Of a stretch of DNA of 64,000 nt, positions 46,661 to 54,783 are shown piece by piece (within the stretch, counting starts at the first letter, position 1; every line of letters begins with the position of its first letter). Position numbers and translations under genes: made by a program. The stretch lies in the NCBI RefSeq assembly GCF_002812955.1, contig NZ_PFXK01000005.1, positions 124,001 to 188,000 on the forward strand, in the 5' to 3' direction. Origin of the DNA: Vibrio sp. HA2012 (lineage in GTDB: Bacteria > Pseudomonadota > Gammaproteobacteria > Enterobacterales > Vibrionaceae). Under the pieces are notes generated by a model. That model was not told where the DNA came from and did not search any database. It saw nothing but the letters and a program-made list of their open reading frames with translations.

Positions 46661-48292
46661 ATGTTTGCGGTCATTGAAGCAAAAAAAGCAGGGCTATTGC
46701 ATCCACAGCACTGGGTTCGTAATTTAATTTCAGGAATTATTGTCGGCGTTGTCGCACTACCACTGGCGATGGCGTTTGCTATTGCATCCGGAGCGAAACC
46801 GGAACAGGGGATCTATACCTCGATTATTGCCGCTGTATTTGTGTCTCTGTTCGGTGGTAGCCGGGTTCAGATAGCCGGACCAACAGGAGCATTTATTGTT
46901 GTTTTGTCCGGGATCACTGCCCAGTATGGATTTGCCGGATTACAGGTTGCCACTATTATGGCCGGACTTATCTTGCTTGGTCTCGGGCTGGCTAAAATGG
47001 GTGCAGTGATTAAATTTATCCCCGATCCTGTCATCATCGGTTTTACGTCCGGTATCGGCGTCACCATTTGGGTCGGACAATGGAAAGACTTTTTCGGCTT
47101 ACCCGCAGTCAGCGGGGAACATTTCCATCAGAAAGTCTGGCATCTGTTACAGGCGTTTCCTCAGCTTAACTGGGTAACCACCCTGCTTGCCCTAATCTCT
47201 CTGGGACTGGTGATCTACAGTTGCCGGATCCCGGGGCTGAAAAAAATTCCGGGACCATTGGTCGCACTGGTTCTGGTCACTCTGGTTCAGTATCTGTTTC
47301 AGTTTGAAAGTATCAAAACCATTGGTACAGCATTTGGCGGCATTCCTCAGGGATTGCCCGAATTCCGGATCCCCGACTTTACCTGGACCCAAATTATCAC
47401 GCTAATTGGACCGGCTTTTACCATTGCCATGCTGGGTTCCATTGAATCCCTGCTTTCTGCCGTGGTTGCCGACGGCATGTCCGGTACAAAACATAATTCT
47501 AACCAGGAACTGGTTGGTCAAGGGCTGGCCAATATTATTGCGCCGCTATTTGGTGGCTTTGCTGCGACCGGAGCCATTGCCCGTACAGCAACCAATATCC
47601 GTAACGGTGGCACCAGTCCTCTGTCCGGTATTATTCACTCCCTCACACTGGTTCTTATTCTTATGGTACTGGCTCCGCTGGCCGTACATATTCCTCTGGC
47701 AACCCTGTCTGCCATCCTGTTTGTGGTTGCCTGGAATATGAGTGAAGCGAAACATTTTATAAAAATGGTTAAGAAAGCGCCTCGAGCCGACGTTGTTATC
47801 CTGTTGATTACTTTCTTCCTGACCGTATTCGCCGATCTGGTGGTTGCTGTTAATATCGGTGTTATTCTGGCAACACTTCACTTCCTGAGGAGGATGGCAA
47901 GCAGTGTTGAAGTCAAACGTTCTTCCCGTGAAGAGCTGTATCAGGAACTCAGACATCAGGGAGTAAACGAAATACCATCAGATGTACTGATATATACTGT
48001 TGAAGGACCGTTTTTCTTCGCTGCCGTCGAGAATTTTGAACGGGTTTTGGCCGGAACACACACCTACCCTAAATCTCTGATTATTGATCTGAAATGGGTA
48101 CCTTTTATCGACATCACCGCTCTGCAAACTTTAGAAGAAGTCATCACTGAGTTGCAACAGAATCAGGTCCGGGTTCTGCTCTCCGGAGCAAACGGAAAAG
48201 TAACGAGAAAGCTGTATAAAGCAGGCATTATTGACATGGTCGGCATAGAAGGCCATTTCACCAATATTGCTTCAGCCGTCAATGCATGCTGA
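46661..48292 (+). CDS. SulP-family anion transporter with STAS domain
   Basis: 543 residues. Membrane part (about 20-400) has SulP segments: GIIVGVVALPLAMAFAIASG, GPTGAFIVVLSGI, IGFTSGIGVTIWVGQ and AIARTATNIRNGGTSPLSGI. The C-terminal STAS domain (about 435-540) has LIIDLKWVPFIDITALQTLEEV. Substrate may be sulfate, bicarbonate or a dicarboxylate; sequence alone does not decide. It is divergent from prfC, with 200 bases between. SD is moderate (AGAGATC). Confidence 0.92.
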   Translation: MFAVIEAKKAGLLHPQHWVRNLISGIIVGVVALPLAMAFAIASGAKPEQGIYTSIIAAVFVSLFGGSRVQIAGPTGAFIVVLSGITAQYGFAGLQVATIMAGLILLGLGLAKMGAVIKFIPDPVIIGFTSGIGVTIWVGQWKDFFGLPAVSGEHFHQKVWHLLQAFPQLNWVTTLLALISLGLVIYSCRIPGLKKIPGPLVALVLVTLVQYLFQFESIKTIGTAFGGIPQGLPEFRIPDFTWTQIITLIGPAFTIAMLGSIESLLSAVVADGMSGTKHNSNQELVGQGLANIIAPLFGGFAATGAIARTATNIRNGGTSPLSGIIHSLTLVLILMVLAPLAVHIPLATLSAILFVVAWNMSEAKHFIKMVKKAPRADVVILLITFFLTVFADLVVAVNIGVILATLHFLRRMASSVEVKRSSREELYQELRHQGVNEIPSDVLIYTVEGPFFFAAVENFERVLAGTHTYPKSLIIDLKWVPFIDITALQTLEEVITELQQNQVRVLLSGANGKVTRKLYKAGIIDMVGIEGHFTNIASAVNAC

Positions 48293-48304
48293 AAACACTG
48301 AATC

Positions 48305-48335
48305 ACTCTGCCTCACCGCAATGGCGAGGCAGAGT
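48305..48335. terminator. Hairpin between sulP and the RHH gene
   Basis: ACTCTGCCTC (48305-48314) and GAGGCAGAGT (48326-48335) pair perfectly, and CC/GG can extend the stem after one mismatch. The genes on both sides converge here. No T run follows, so it may act as a weak terminator or mRNA end protector. Confidence 0.6.
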
Positions 48336-48358
48336 CGTGTATAAGCGAATAGATTAAT

Positions 48359-48550
48359 TCAGCTTTTTACCTGAGGATTATTAACCGGCGTTCCCTGACT
48401 GTACTCTACCCCATGTTTATTCAGGTAATCACGAATCAACTGGCGTACAACTTGTGACGGAGTAATATCCTGAGATGCACAAAGCTGTTCAAGAGCCTGT
48501 TTTTTTTTCGGATCAATCAATACGGTTAAGCGTGCGCTTTTGGTTTCCAT
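48359..48550 (-). CDS. Small ribbon-helix-helix (CopG-type) protein
   Basis: 63 residues. KSARLTVLIDPKKKQALEQLCASQDITPSQVVRQLIRDYLNKHG fits the strand-helix-helix pattern of RHH DNA-binding proteins (strand 5-12, helices 14-26 and 30-44). No toxin gene adjoins it, so an antitoxin role is not supported. It may be autoregulated through the inverted repeat at 48611-48642. Target unknown. Confidence 0.75.
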   Translation of the reverse strand: METKSARLTVLIDPKKKQALEQLCASQDITPSQVVRQLIRDYLNKHGVEYSQGTPVNNPQVKS

Positions 48551-48610
48551 TTTACTGCCTGTCAGTTTTTATCTGCATTGCAGTGAGCACATGTAAAGTG
48601 CATGCCCACT

Positions 48611-48642
48611 AATTATAATCGAATGATAAAAGGATTATAATT
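48611..48642. promoter_or_regulatory. Perfect inverted repeat upstream of the RHH gene
   Basis: AATTATAATC (48611-48620) and GATTATAATT (48633-48642) form a perfect 10+10 inverted repeat with a 12-base spacer, 61 bases before the RHH start. It has the form of a double operator. It could also be a weak A+T-rich hairpin at the 3' end of rimI, which ends 8 bases away. Confidence 0.5.
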
Positions 48643-48649
48643 TGGTAAC

Positions 48650-49093
48650 TCAGAAAAACAAGTAACTCATAATAATGGCATCTTCCTGCCCGTGTTTAGC
48701 CGGATAATAATTCATCCGCCGATCCACTTCATTGAATCCGAGATCTTCATACAAGTTAAAGGCTCGCAGGTTACTTTCACGAACTTCCAGCCAGATACTT
48801 TCTGCGTCAGCTTCCCTGCAAATTCGCAACAGGTGACACATCAGCTCCCGCCCCAGTCCTTTTCCCTGTTCCTGCGGATCAACAGCAATATTCAGTAAAC
48901 TGACTTCACCGACAATATTTTGTGCATAAAAATAGCCGAGTAATTGTTCACCACGAAATAGCCCATAATGCATAGCTCCTCGCCCGGAAAGATCACCGAT
49001 CATAGACTGAGACCAGGGGTGACTGTGAGCAGCCTGTTCGATACACCAGATTGCCGGAACATGTTCCGGACGTAACAGATTAATGTCTATCAT
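48650..49093 (-). CDS. rimI: Ribosomal protein S18 alanine N-acetyltransferase RimI
   Basis: 147 residues from ATG 49093 (MIDINLLRPEHVPAIWCIEQ), chosen because RimI proteins begin just before this region; an ATG 27 bases earlier is possible. GNAT motif A is seen in NIAVDPQEQGKGLGRELM, then SIWLEVRESNLRAFNLYEDLGF and NYYP. It acetylates the N-terminal Ala of S18. It overlaps holD by 14 bases, so translation is probably coupled; no SD is seen. Confidence 0.93.
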   Translation of the reverse strand: MIDINLLRPEHVPAIWCIEQAAHSHPWSQSMIGDLSGRGAMHYGLFRGEQLLGYFYAQNIVGEVSLLNIAVDPQEQGKGLGRELMCHLLRICREADAESIWLEVRESNLRAFNLYEDLGFNEVDRRMNYYPAKHGQEDAIIMSYLFF

Positions 49094-49499
49094 AAGAACA
49101 AATTTGTTGCCAAAGTGCACGACGATGTGGGTTACTGCCGCGAATATCAGTTAACATCGGAGATGATAATATCTGAACAGACGAAACGTCACAAGACTCA
49201 CATCCGGCAAACCAGACCCACTTAGGACGGTGAACAGTCAGATCAACCATAGCAAACTGCTGTGGATAGATATGTCTCACTTGTCCAAGATTAAGTTGCA
49301 TACTGGCTAGCACCTTGTCCAGGTATGCAGCTTCTTCCTGAACAGGCAATACCGGGCTGACCAGTAACAACTCGCATTCACCAGGAAGTGTTACCGGCAA
49401 GTCAGAGCGAACATAACCGGACAAACGCTCCGGATGAAGCAGTTCCCAGCTATCAATCTGCATTTCATTCAGATAGTCAGCGGCTGATACCTTATTCAT
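49080..49499 (-). CDS. holD: DNA polymerase III psi subunit
   Basis: 139 residues. The end of the protein, SPMLTDIRGSNPHRRALWQQICSYD, matches the conserved C-terminus of HolD, and the start YLNEMQIDSWELLHPERL matches the N-terminal segment that contacts the chi subunit. Psi links the clamp loader to chi and SSB. holD-rimI is the standard pair in gammaproteobacteria. Confidence 0.92.
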   Translation of the reverse strand: MNKVSAADYLNEMQIDSWELLHPERLSGYVRSDLPVTLPGECELLLVSPVLPVQEEAAYLDKVLASMQLNLGQVRHIYPQQFAMVDLTVHRPKWVWFAGCESCDVSSVQILSSPMLTDIRGSNPHRRALWQQICSYDRH

Positions 49500-49515
49500 A
49501 CCATTCCATTTACTG

Positions 49516-50016
49516 TTATAAAGAAAACTCTGGACTGTACTCTATCATCCCTTTTCTGCCGGAAAAGGCTCCGGATTCCAGCTCAATCACCTGAAATACC
49601 CCTTCAGGAACATCCCAGATACAGTGGAAATCATGCTTCTCTGCCGCTTCAAAACCCAGACGGGCATAGTAATCGGGATCACCAAGAACAACACAAACCG
49701 GATAACCAAAATCACGCAGTGATTCAAAACCTTCCCGGATCAATGCGGCTGCAATCCCCTGGTTCCGATATTCTTTTTTCACAGCCACCGGCGCAAGGCC
49801 CTGCCAGCCAAGGTCTTGCCCTTCAATCAGCACAGGTGTGAACAGTACATAACCTATCACTTCACCGTCATCATTACAGGCAACCAGAGACAACGTCAGC
49901 CGGCCGTTTTCCCGTAACGTCATGGCTAATTCGGCTTCAGCCTGTGTCGTAAAAGCCGCCTTCAGTAAACGATCAATCGGCAGTATATCTGCCGGGGCTT
50001 CAGTTCTGATAAGCAT
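49516..50016 (-). CDS. yhbS: GNAT acetyltransferase, YhbS-like
   Basis: 166 residues. GNAT motif A in LAPVAVKKEYRNQGIAAALIREGFESL, then VCVVLGDPDYYARLGFEAAE, a signature of YhbS-type proteins. The substrate is unknown. It overlaps ubiT by 17 bases, the same pair as yhbT-yhbS in E. coli. Confidence 0.85.
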   Translation of the reverse strand: MLIRTEAPADILPIDRLLKAAFTTQAEAELAMTLRENGRLTLSLVACNDDGEVIGYVLFTPVLIEGQDLGWQGLAPVAVKKEYRNQGIAAALIREGFESLRDFGYPVCVVLGDPDYYARLGFEAAEKHDFHCIWDVPEGVFQVIELESGAFSGRKGMIEYSPEFSL

Positions 50017-50539
50017 TATTCATCCCTTTTTGTCCTGCATCTGATAACCCTTTGTTATCCAGCCCTTTCTGCACGAAATCGGCCAGCTGCTCTAACAGAA
50101 TACGCATCGGTTTCGGCAATTCGTCCGGATCTATACTGTCCATCAGATTCTTAACTTCCAGTCCCAGCTCGGTATCACCTTCAATACTCAGCCGTCGTTG
50201 AAAGAATAAAGTATCCGGATCTTCCTTACGTCCGGCGATAAGTACCAGATCATTCAGGTTACCAGAGAAACTGACATCTTCCTGCTCAATAAAATCAGCC
50301 GTAATTAAGGCACCATCCTGATGACTGATAAACCAGCTAACCCCCAAATCCAGAACCGATACTTTAAGCCATTTATGTTCAAGAAATTCAAAGTCTCCAT
50401 CCTGTAAAGCTTCATGAAATACACGTCTTAACCCTTCCAGCAGCATTTTATTCTGTATTGTTTTAGGTAAAAATTGGGCTGTAGGTCTCAAAATTAAAGG
50501 CGCATTCTGTACCAGGCGGGTTCGAATCTTGTTTAGCAC
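50000..50539 (-). CDS. ubiT: UbiT (YhbT), SCP2-type ubiquinone accessory factor
   Basis: 179 residues with an SCP2 lipid-binding domain: LEHKWLKVSVLDLGVSWFIS, DVSFSGNLNDLVLIAGRKEDPDTLFFQRRLSIEGDTELGLEVKN is the conserved region, seen at about 50-130. UbiT is required with UbiU and UbiV for ubiquinone synthesis without oxygen. First gene of ubiT-yhbS-holD-rimI. Diverges from the rocS-ubiU-ubiV operon. Confidence 0.9.
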   Translation of the reverse strand: MLNKIRTRLVQNAPLILRPTAQFLPKTIQNKMLLEGLRRVFHEALQDGDFEFLEHKWLKVSVLDLGVSWFISHQDGALITADFIEQEDVSFSGNLNDLVLIAGRKEDPDTLFFQRRLSIEGDTELGLEVKNLMDSIDPDELPKPMRILLEQLADFVQKGLDNKGLSDAGQKGMNNAYQN

Positions 50540-50615
50540 TCTGATTATCCGTTATGTTGTCTGTTCATTCTGACATGATAATGGATATCGCAGCAGAATT
50601 CCCGCTATGTATTAA

Positions 50616-50668
50616 AAAAGCATCGCTAAGTCGCTAAAGAATAAAGATGCTTTTACAGAGTAAGCATC
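50616..50668 (+). promoter_or_regulatory. Alternating inverted repeats in the rocS leader
   Basis: AAAAGCATC (50616-50624), GATGCTTTT (50646-50654) and AAGCATC (50662-50668) alternate in sense. The middle element can pair with the first (9 bp) or with the third (7 bp), but not with both. In a transcript toward rocS this would give two exclusive hairpins. As DNA it may be a set of operator sites shared with the divergent ubiT. Confidence 0.5.
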
Positions 50669-50711
50669 AAGGTTATAGTACATATATAATAAAGAGGTAT
50701 TCTGGGCTGAT

Positions 50712-52784
50712 GTGCATCCTCTAAAGGAATTCGGTAGATTATTAATGCCAACCAAACAGTTACAACAATGGTTTTCAAAACTGACTGATGACAGTCCGTT
50801 TTTTTTCGCCATCTTAGACAAAAATCATAACTACTGTAGTGTAAACGAGCGCTACTGTGATATTGCCGGTCTGTCGAAAGATGAGCTGGAAGGAATGAAT
50901 GACACTCTGGTACTGGGGGAAAGTTTTTACCTCAGCCTGAAGCCTTACTATGAAAGAGCATTTGGCGGAGAAAGTCTGGAAGCAGAAATAACGCTGAATG
51001 AACCTGACCACGATACCAGTCTGCATTTCAGTGTAACACCACTTTCGATGGATGGAGACAACGTCGAATGTATATCCTTCCATGCAATAGATACCTCTGA
51101 AAAGCAAGTTCTTGCCCGTTCACTGGAAGAGTCTGAAAGCAAATTTTCTACGCTGTCAGATCTGCTTCCCGATGGTCTGCTTCTGGTTGAAAATGATTCT
51201 GTCATCTCAGCAAACCCGGTTGCTGTCCGTCTGCTGGGGTTTAACAGCAGTGATGAGCTGCTGGGAGAAGAGCTCAGTCGCCTGTTTATCGACGAAAAGA
51301 ATAAAACCGTTTTTAAGACCCGGTTATCGACGCTACTGGCAGAATCTCCGGTAACCTGTCTGACCGGTGCCCGTTGCGGTGTCGAACGAAAAGTTCGCCT
51401 GTCAGCAGACAAAGCGACGATCTATGGTACAGAGTCTCAAATCGTCATTGTTCAGGATGCAGAACAAACCAAAGGAGATTCAGCAGAGACTCGTAACGAC
51501 TCCCATTATGATTCGCTGACCAATCTGTATAACCGCTATGGTTTCACCCGCAGACTGGAGCACTTTATCCGTAATGAAACTCCGCTGATTATGCTGTATC
51601 TGGATATTGATAACTTTAAAAATATCAATGACTCGCTGGGACATCATATCGGCGATAAAGTGATCAAAGAAGTATCCGCCCGCTTGCAGCGGCTCCTTCC
51701 TACGCAAGCTATACTCGGACATCTGGGGGGAGATGAATTTGGTATTATTCTCCCTGAACCGGAGCATCACAGAACCATTGACGTACTGTCGGAACGCATT
51801 ATCTCACTGATTAATCAGCCTTTTGATTTACATCATTTCAGTAAACGTCTGGCCTGTTCTATCGGTAGTGTTTCCTATCCGGGAGACGGTAATGATGCAC
51901 GCCTGTTACTGCAAAATGCCGATACAGCCATGTATGAAGCCAAAGAGCGTGGCCGTAATCGTCTGATTAAGTATCATGATCAGATGAACAAAGAAGCCCG
52001 TATGCGCCTGTGGCTGGAAATAGAACTGCAAAAAGCATTACAGCAAAACGGTCTTGAAGTCTGGTATCAACCTAAAGTAAATGCCCGGGATTTCAGCATT
52101 AACGGTGCCGAAGCTCTGGTGCGCTGGAAACACCCTATTGAAGGCTATATCAGCCCTGCTGCATTTATCCCTGTTGCCGAAAAAGCCGGACTGATTGAGC
52201 ACCTTGGCCGGGTAGTCATGCGCGATGTATTTTCCACAGTGAAACGCTGGAAACAACAGGGAATATTACCCGGACGAGTTGCGATTAACCTTTCTCCCCA
52301 GCAGTTCGGTAACCCTATGCTGATTGATTATATGGAGAAACTGCTGCGCACGACTGAGCTTGATCCCGGCTGTATTACCTTTGAGCTCACAGAAAGTGCA
52401 GTAATGAGTGACAGTGAGCACACCCTGCAGATGCTGAAAGCCATCAAGAAATTAGGTTTTGCTCTGTCTATCGACGATTTTGGTACCGGATATTCTTCAC
52501 TTTCCTATCTGGCTCGTTTCCCTCTGGATGAACTGAAAATTGACCGGGCATTTATCCGGGATATCGATACTCTGCCAAAGCAGATTACCGTTATTGAAAA
52601 CATCATCAATTTAGGTAAATCTCTGGATCTGTCTGTTGTAGCAGAAGGGGTTGAAACCCGCCAACAGGCAACCCTTCTCTCTAACCTTAACTGTAACTCG
52701 ATTCAGGGTTTCCATTTTTATCGCCCTCAGCCAAGGCAGGAAATCGAAGAGTTACTGGCACAGAATCGCCGTCATAAGAACTAA
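50712..52784 (+). CDS. rocS: PAS-GGDEF-EAL c-di-GMP enzyme, RocS-like
   Basis: 690 residues from GTG 50712; ATG 50745 (MPTKQLQQWF) is an equally good start, and neither has a well-placed SD. Two PAS-like regions (about 15-130 and 145-240) precede GGDEF (near 339-343, LGGDEFGIIL) and EAL (from about 430). The diguanylate cyclase motif is intact and no RxxD inhibition site precedes it. The EAL domain keeps EALVRW, INLSPQQF, FELTES, SIDDFGTGYSS, LKID, VAEGVE and QGFHFYRP, so phosphodiesterase activity is likely. The place, next to ubiU, matches V. cholerae VC0653 (RocS). Which activity wins in the cell is unknown. Confidence 0.9.
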   Translation: MHPLKEFGRLLMPTKQLQQWFSKLTDDSPFFFAILDKNHNYCSVNERYCDIAGLSKDELEGMNDTLVLGESFYLSLKPYYERAFGGESLEAEITLNEPDHDTSLHFSVTPLSMDGDNVECISFHAIDTSEKQVLARSLEESESKFSTLSDLLPDGLLLVENDSVISANPVAVRLLGFNSSDELLGEELSRLFIDEKNKTVFKTRLSTLLAESPVTCLTGARCGVERKVRLSADKATIYGTESQIVIVQDAEQTKGDSAETRNDSHYDSLTNLYNRYGFTRRLEHFIRNETPLIMLYLDIDNFKNINDSLGHHIGDKVIKEVSARLQRLLPTQAILGHLGGDEFGIILPEPEHHRTIDVLSERIISLINQPFDLHHFSKRLACSIGSVSYPGDGNDARLLLQNADTAMYEAKERGRNRLIKYHDQMNKEARMRLWLEIELQKALQQNGLEVWYQPKVNARDFSINGAEALVRWKHPIEGYISPAAFIPVAEKAGLIEHLGRVVMRDVFSTVKRWKQQGILPGRVAINLSPQQFGNPMLIDYMEKLLRTTELDPGCITFELTESAVMSDSEHTLQMLKAIKKLGFALSIDDFGTGYSSLSYLARFPLDELKIDRAFIRDIDTLPKQITVIENIINLGKSLDLSVVAEGVETRQQATLLSNLNCNSIQGFHFYRPQPRQEIEELLAQNRRHKN

Positions 52785-52796
52785 AAGGTTATATCC

Positions 52797-53810
52797 ATGG
52801 AGCTGTTATGTCCGGCCGGGAATTTCCCCGCACTAAAAACCGCCGTTGAGTGTGGTGCTGATGCTGTCTATATCGGATTTAAGGATGATACCAATGCGCG
52901 TCATTTTGCCGGTCTGAATTTCTCGGGGAAAAAGCTGGATCGGGCTGTTGATTATATAAAAGACCACAACCGAAAACTGCATATTGCACTCAATACCTTT
53001 GCTCATCCGAAAGGATTTGAGCGCTGGACCAGTGCTGTCGATACCGCAGCAGCACTCGATGTGGATGCGCTGATTATTGCAGACATTGCTTTGCTCCAGT
53101 ATACCGCAGAAAAATATCCGGATATGGAACTGCACTTATCCGTTCAGGCATCAGCGACCAATACCGCCGCTATCGAATACTACTGCCGTAATTTTAATGT
53201 CCGGCGTGTTGTTCTTCCCCGGGTACTATCAATTCATCAGGTCAAACAACTATCACGGAATATACCAGCAGGAGTCGAGCTGGAAGTCTTTGCTTTCGGT
53301 AGCCTGTGTATTATGTCGGAAGGGCGCTGTTACCTCTCATCTTATATGACCGGAGAATCCCCCAATACCGTGGGTGCCTGTTCCCCGGCCAAATACGTCC
53401 GCTGGCAAGAGACTGAACAGGGACTGGAGTCCCGGCTGAATAATATTTTGATCGACCGTTATGCTGCAGGAGAAAATGCAGGCTATCCAACCTTATGTAA
53501 AGGGCGCTTTGAAGCAGAAATTAACGGTGAAAAAAAGTGCTACCATGCATTGGAAGAGCCCACCAGCTTAAATACGCTTTCTCTGCTGCCTGAACTATTT
53601 GCTGCCAATGTCGCTTCAGTCAAAATTGAAGGAAGACAGAGAAGCCCTGCTTATGTTGAACAGGTAACCCGGACCTGGCGGGCGGCAATCGACCACTATA
53701 AAGCTAATCCGGAGACTTACCGGGTTGAAGAAGTATGGAACCGGGATCTGGCCAATGTTTCAGAAGGCACACAGACAACCCTCGGTGCTTATCACCGAAA
53801 ATGGCAATAA
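52797..53810 (+). CDS. ubiU: UbiU, Fe-S U32 protein of O2-independent ubiquinone hydroxylation
   Basis: 337 residues. U32 family from the N-terminus (MELLCPAGNFPALKTAVECGADAVYIG). The four Cys that hold the [4Fe-4S] cluster are at 171, 178, 195 and 234, two positions on from those of E. coli UbiU. With UbiV it hydroxylates the ubiquinone ring without oxygen, using prephenate as the oxygen donor. SD AAGG, 12 bases after rocS, so they are likely co-transcribed. Confidence 0.95.
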   Translation: MELLCPAGNFPALKTAVECGADAVYIGFKDDTNARHFAGLNFSGKKLDRAVDYIKDHNRKLHIALNTFAHPKGFERWTSAVDTAAALDVDALIIADIALLQYTAEKYPDMELHLSVQASATNTAAIEYYCRNFNVRRVVLPRVLSIHQVKQLSRNIPAGVELEVFAFGSLCIMSEGRCYLSSYMTGESPNTVGACSPAKYVRWQETEQGLESRLNNILIDRYAAGENAGYPTLCKGRFEAEINGEKKCYHALEEPTSLNTLSLLPELFAANVASVKIEGRQRSPAYVEQVTRTWRAAIDHYKANPETYRVEEVWNRDLANVSEGTQTTLGAYHRKWQ

Positions 53811-53829
53811 AAATATAATGACCACTGAT

Positions 53830-54702
53830 ATGAAATACGCTCTCGGCCCCCTGCTCTATTTCTGGACTAAAGATGCTGTTGAAACATTTTATCAGCAGGC
53901 CAGAGAGTGTCCGGCAGAAATTATTTATCTCGGTGAATCTGTCTGTTCCAAACGCAGGGAGATGAAGCCGGGAGACTGGCTTGAACTGGGTCGAGAGTTA
54001 ACGAAATGCGGAAAACAGGTCGTTCTTTCGACCATGGCTCTGCTCGAAGCACCGAGTGAAATCAATGTAATGAAGAAATACATTGATAACGGAGAGTTTG
54101 CTATAGAAGCCAACGATGTGTCTGCTATCCAGTTAGCCTCTGAAAAAAAACTGCCCTTTATCGTTGGCCCTGCTATCAATGCTTACAATGCCCACACCCT
54201 GAAGTTATTCCTGCAACAGGGAATGACACGCTGGTGTATGCCGGTAGAACTTTCCCGTGAATGGCTTAAAAACGTTCTGGTACAATGTGAAGAACTGGGT
54301 ATCCGGGGACAATTTGAAACCGAGGTATTTGCCCACGGCTATCTTCCTCTTGCCTATTCAGCCCGCTGTTTTACTGCCCGGGCAGAAAACAGGCCGAAAG
54401 ATGAGTGTGGGACCTGTTGTATTCATTACCCTACCGGCCTACAGGTAAATAGTCAGGAAGGACAATCCATCTTTAATCTGAATGGCATTCAGACCCAATC
54501 AGGCTACTGCTATAACCTGATTAATGATCTGGTCAGTATGCAAGAGTTGGTCGATGTGGTCAGACTCAGTCCACTGGGGGCCGATACTTTTTCAGTTCTG
54601 ACACAATTTAAGGCCAATGAGCATGGCAAGCACCCCATTCATCTGGAGAATCACCAGTGTAACGGTTACTGGCATCAGCTTCCGGGACTGGTTCAGGCCT
54701 GA
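53830..54702 (+). CDS. ubiV: UbiV, Fe-S U32 partner of UbiU
   Basis: 290 residues from ATG 53830 (MKYALGPLLYFW). With this start the cluster Cys are at 39, 180, 193 and 197, the same numbers as in E. coli UbiV, which is why I prefer it over ATG 53818 or the longer open frame. Other family segments: VVLSTMALLEAPSE, RWCMPVELSREWL and LPLAYSARCFTAR. It lies 19 bases after ubiU and has no clear SD, so it is probably coupled. Confidence 0.93.
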   Translation: MKYALGPLLYFWTKDAVETFYQQARECPAEIIYLGESVCSKRREMKPGDWLELGRELTKCGKQVVLSTMALLEAPSEINVMKKYIDNGEFAIEANDVSAIQLASEKKLPFIVGPAINAYNAHTLKLFLQQGMTRWCMPVELSREWLKNVLVQCEELGIRGQFETEVFAHGYLPLAYSARCFTARAENRPKDECGTCCIHYPTGLQVNSQEGQSIFNLNGIQTQSGYCYNLINDLVSMQELVDVVRLSPLGADTFSVLTQFKANEHGKHPIHLENHQCNGYWHQLPGLVQA

Positions 54703-54706
54703 AGTT

Positions 54707-54739
54707 AAAAGCGGCACGTCTCAGAGACATGCCGTTTTT
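54707..54739 (+). terminator. Terminator of the rocS-ubiU-ubiV operon
   Basis: CGGCA (54712-54716) and TGCCG (54730-54734), then after one mismatch GTCT (54718-54721) and AGAC (54725-54728), with a 3-base loop, followed by TTTTTC. On the other strand AAAA pairs give some U run too, so it may also serve betA, which ends 45 bases on. Confidence 0.88.
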
Positions 54740-54783
54740 CATCTTTGTTCACATACTGTTTTTATTTATATACTGCTACTCGA

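Noticed and set aside
48359..48550. RHH protein as an antitoxin
   Set aside because: No adjacent small toxin-like frame; neighbours are rimI and sulP.
50540..50711. c-di-GMP riboswitch before rocS
   Set aside because: The leader has exclusive hairpins but not the conserved core sequences of GEMM-type riboswitches as I know them.
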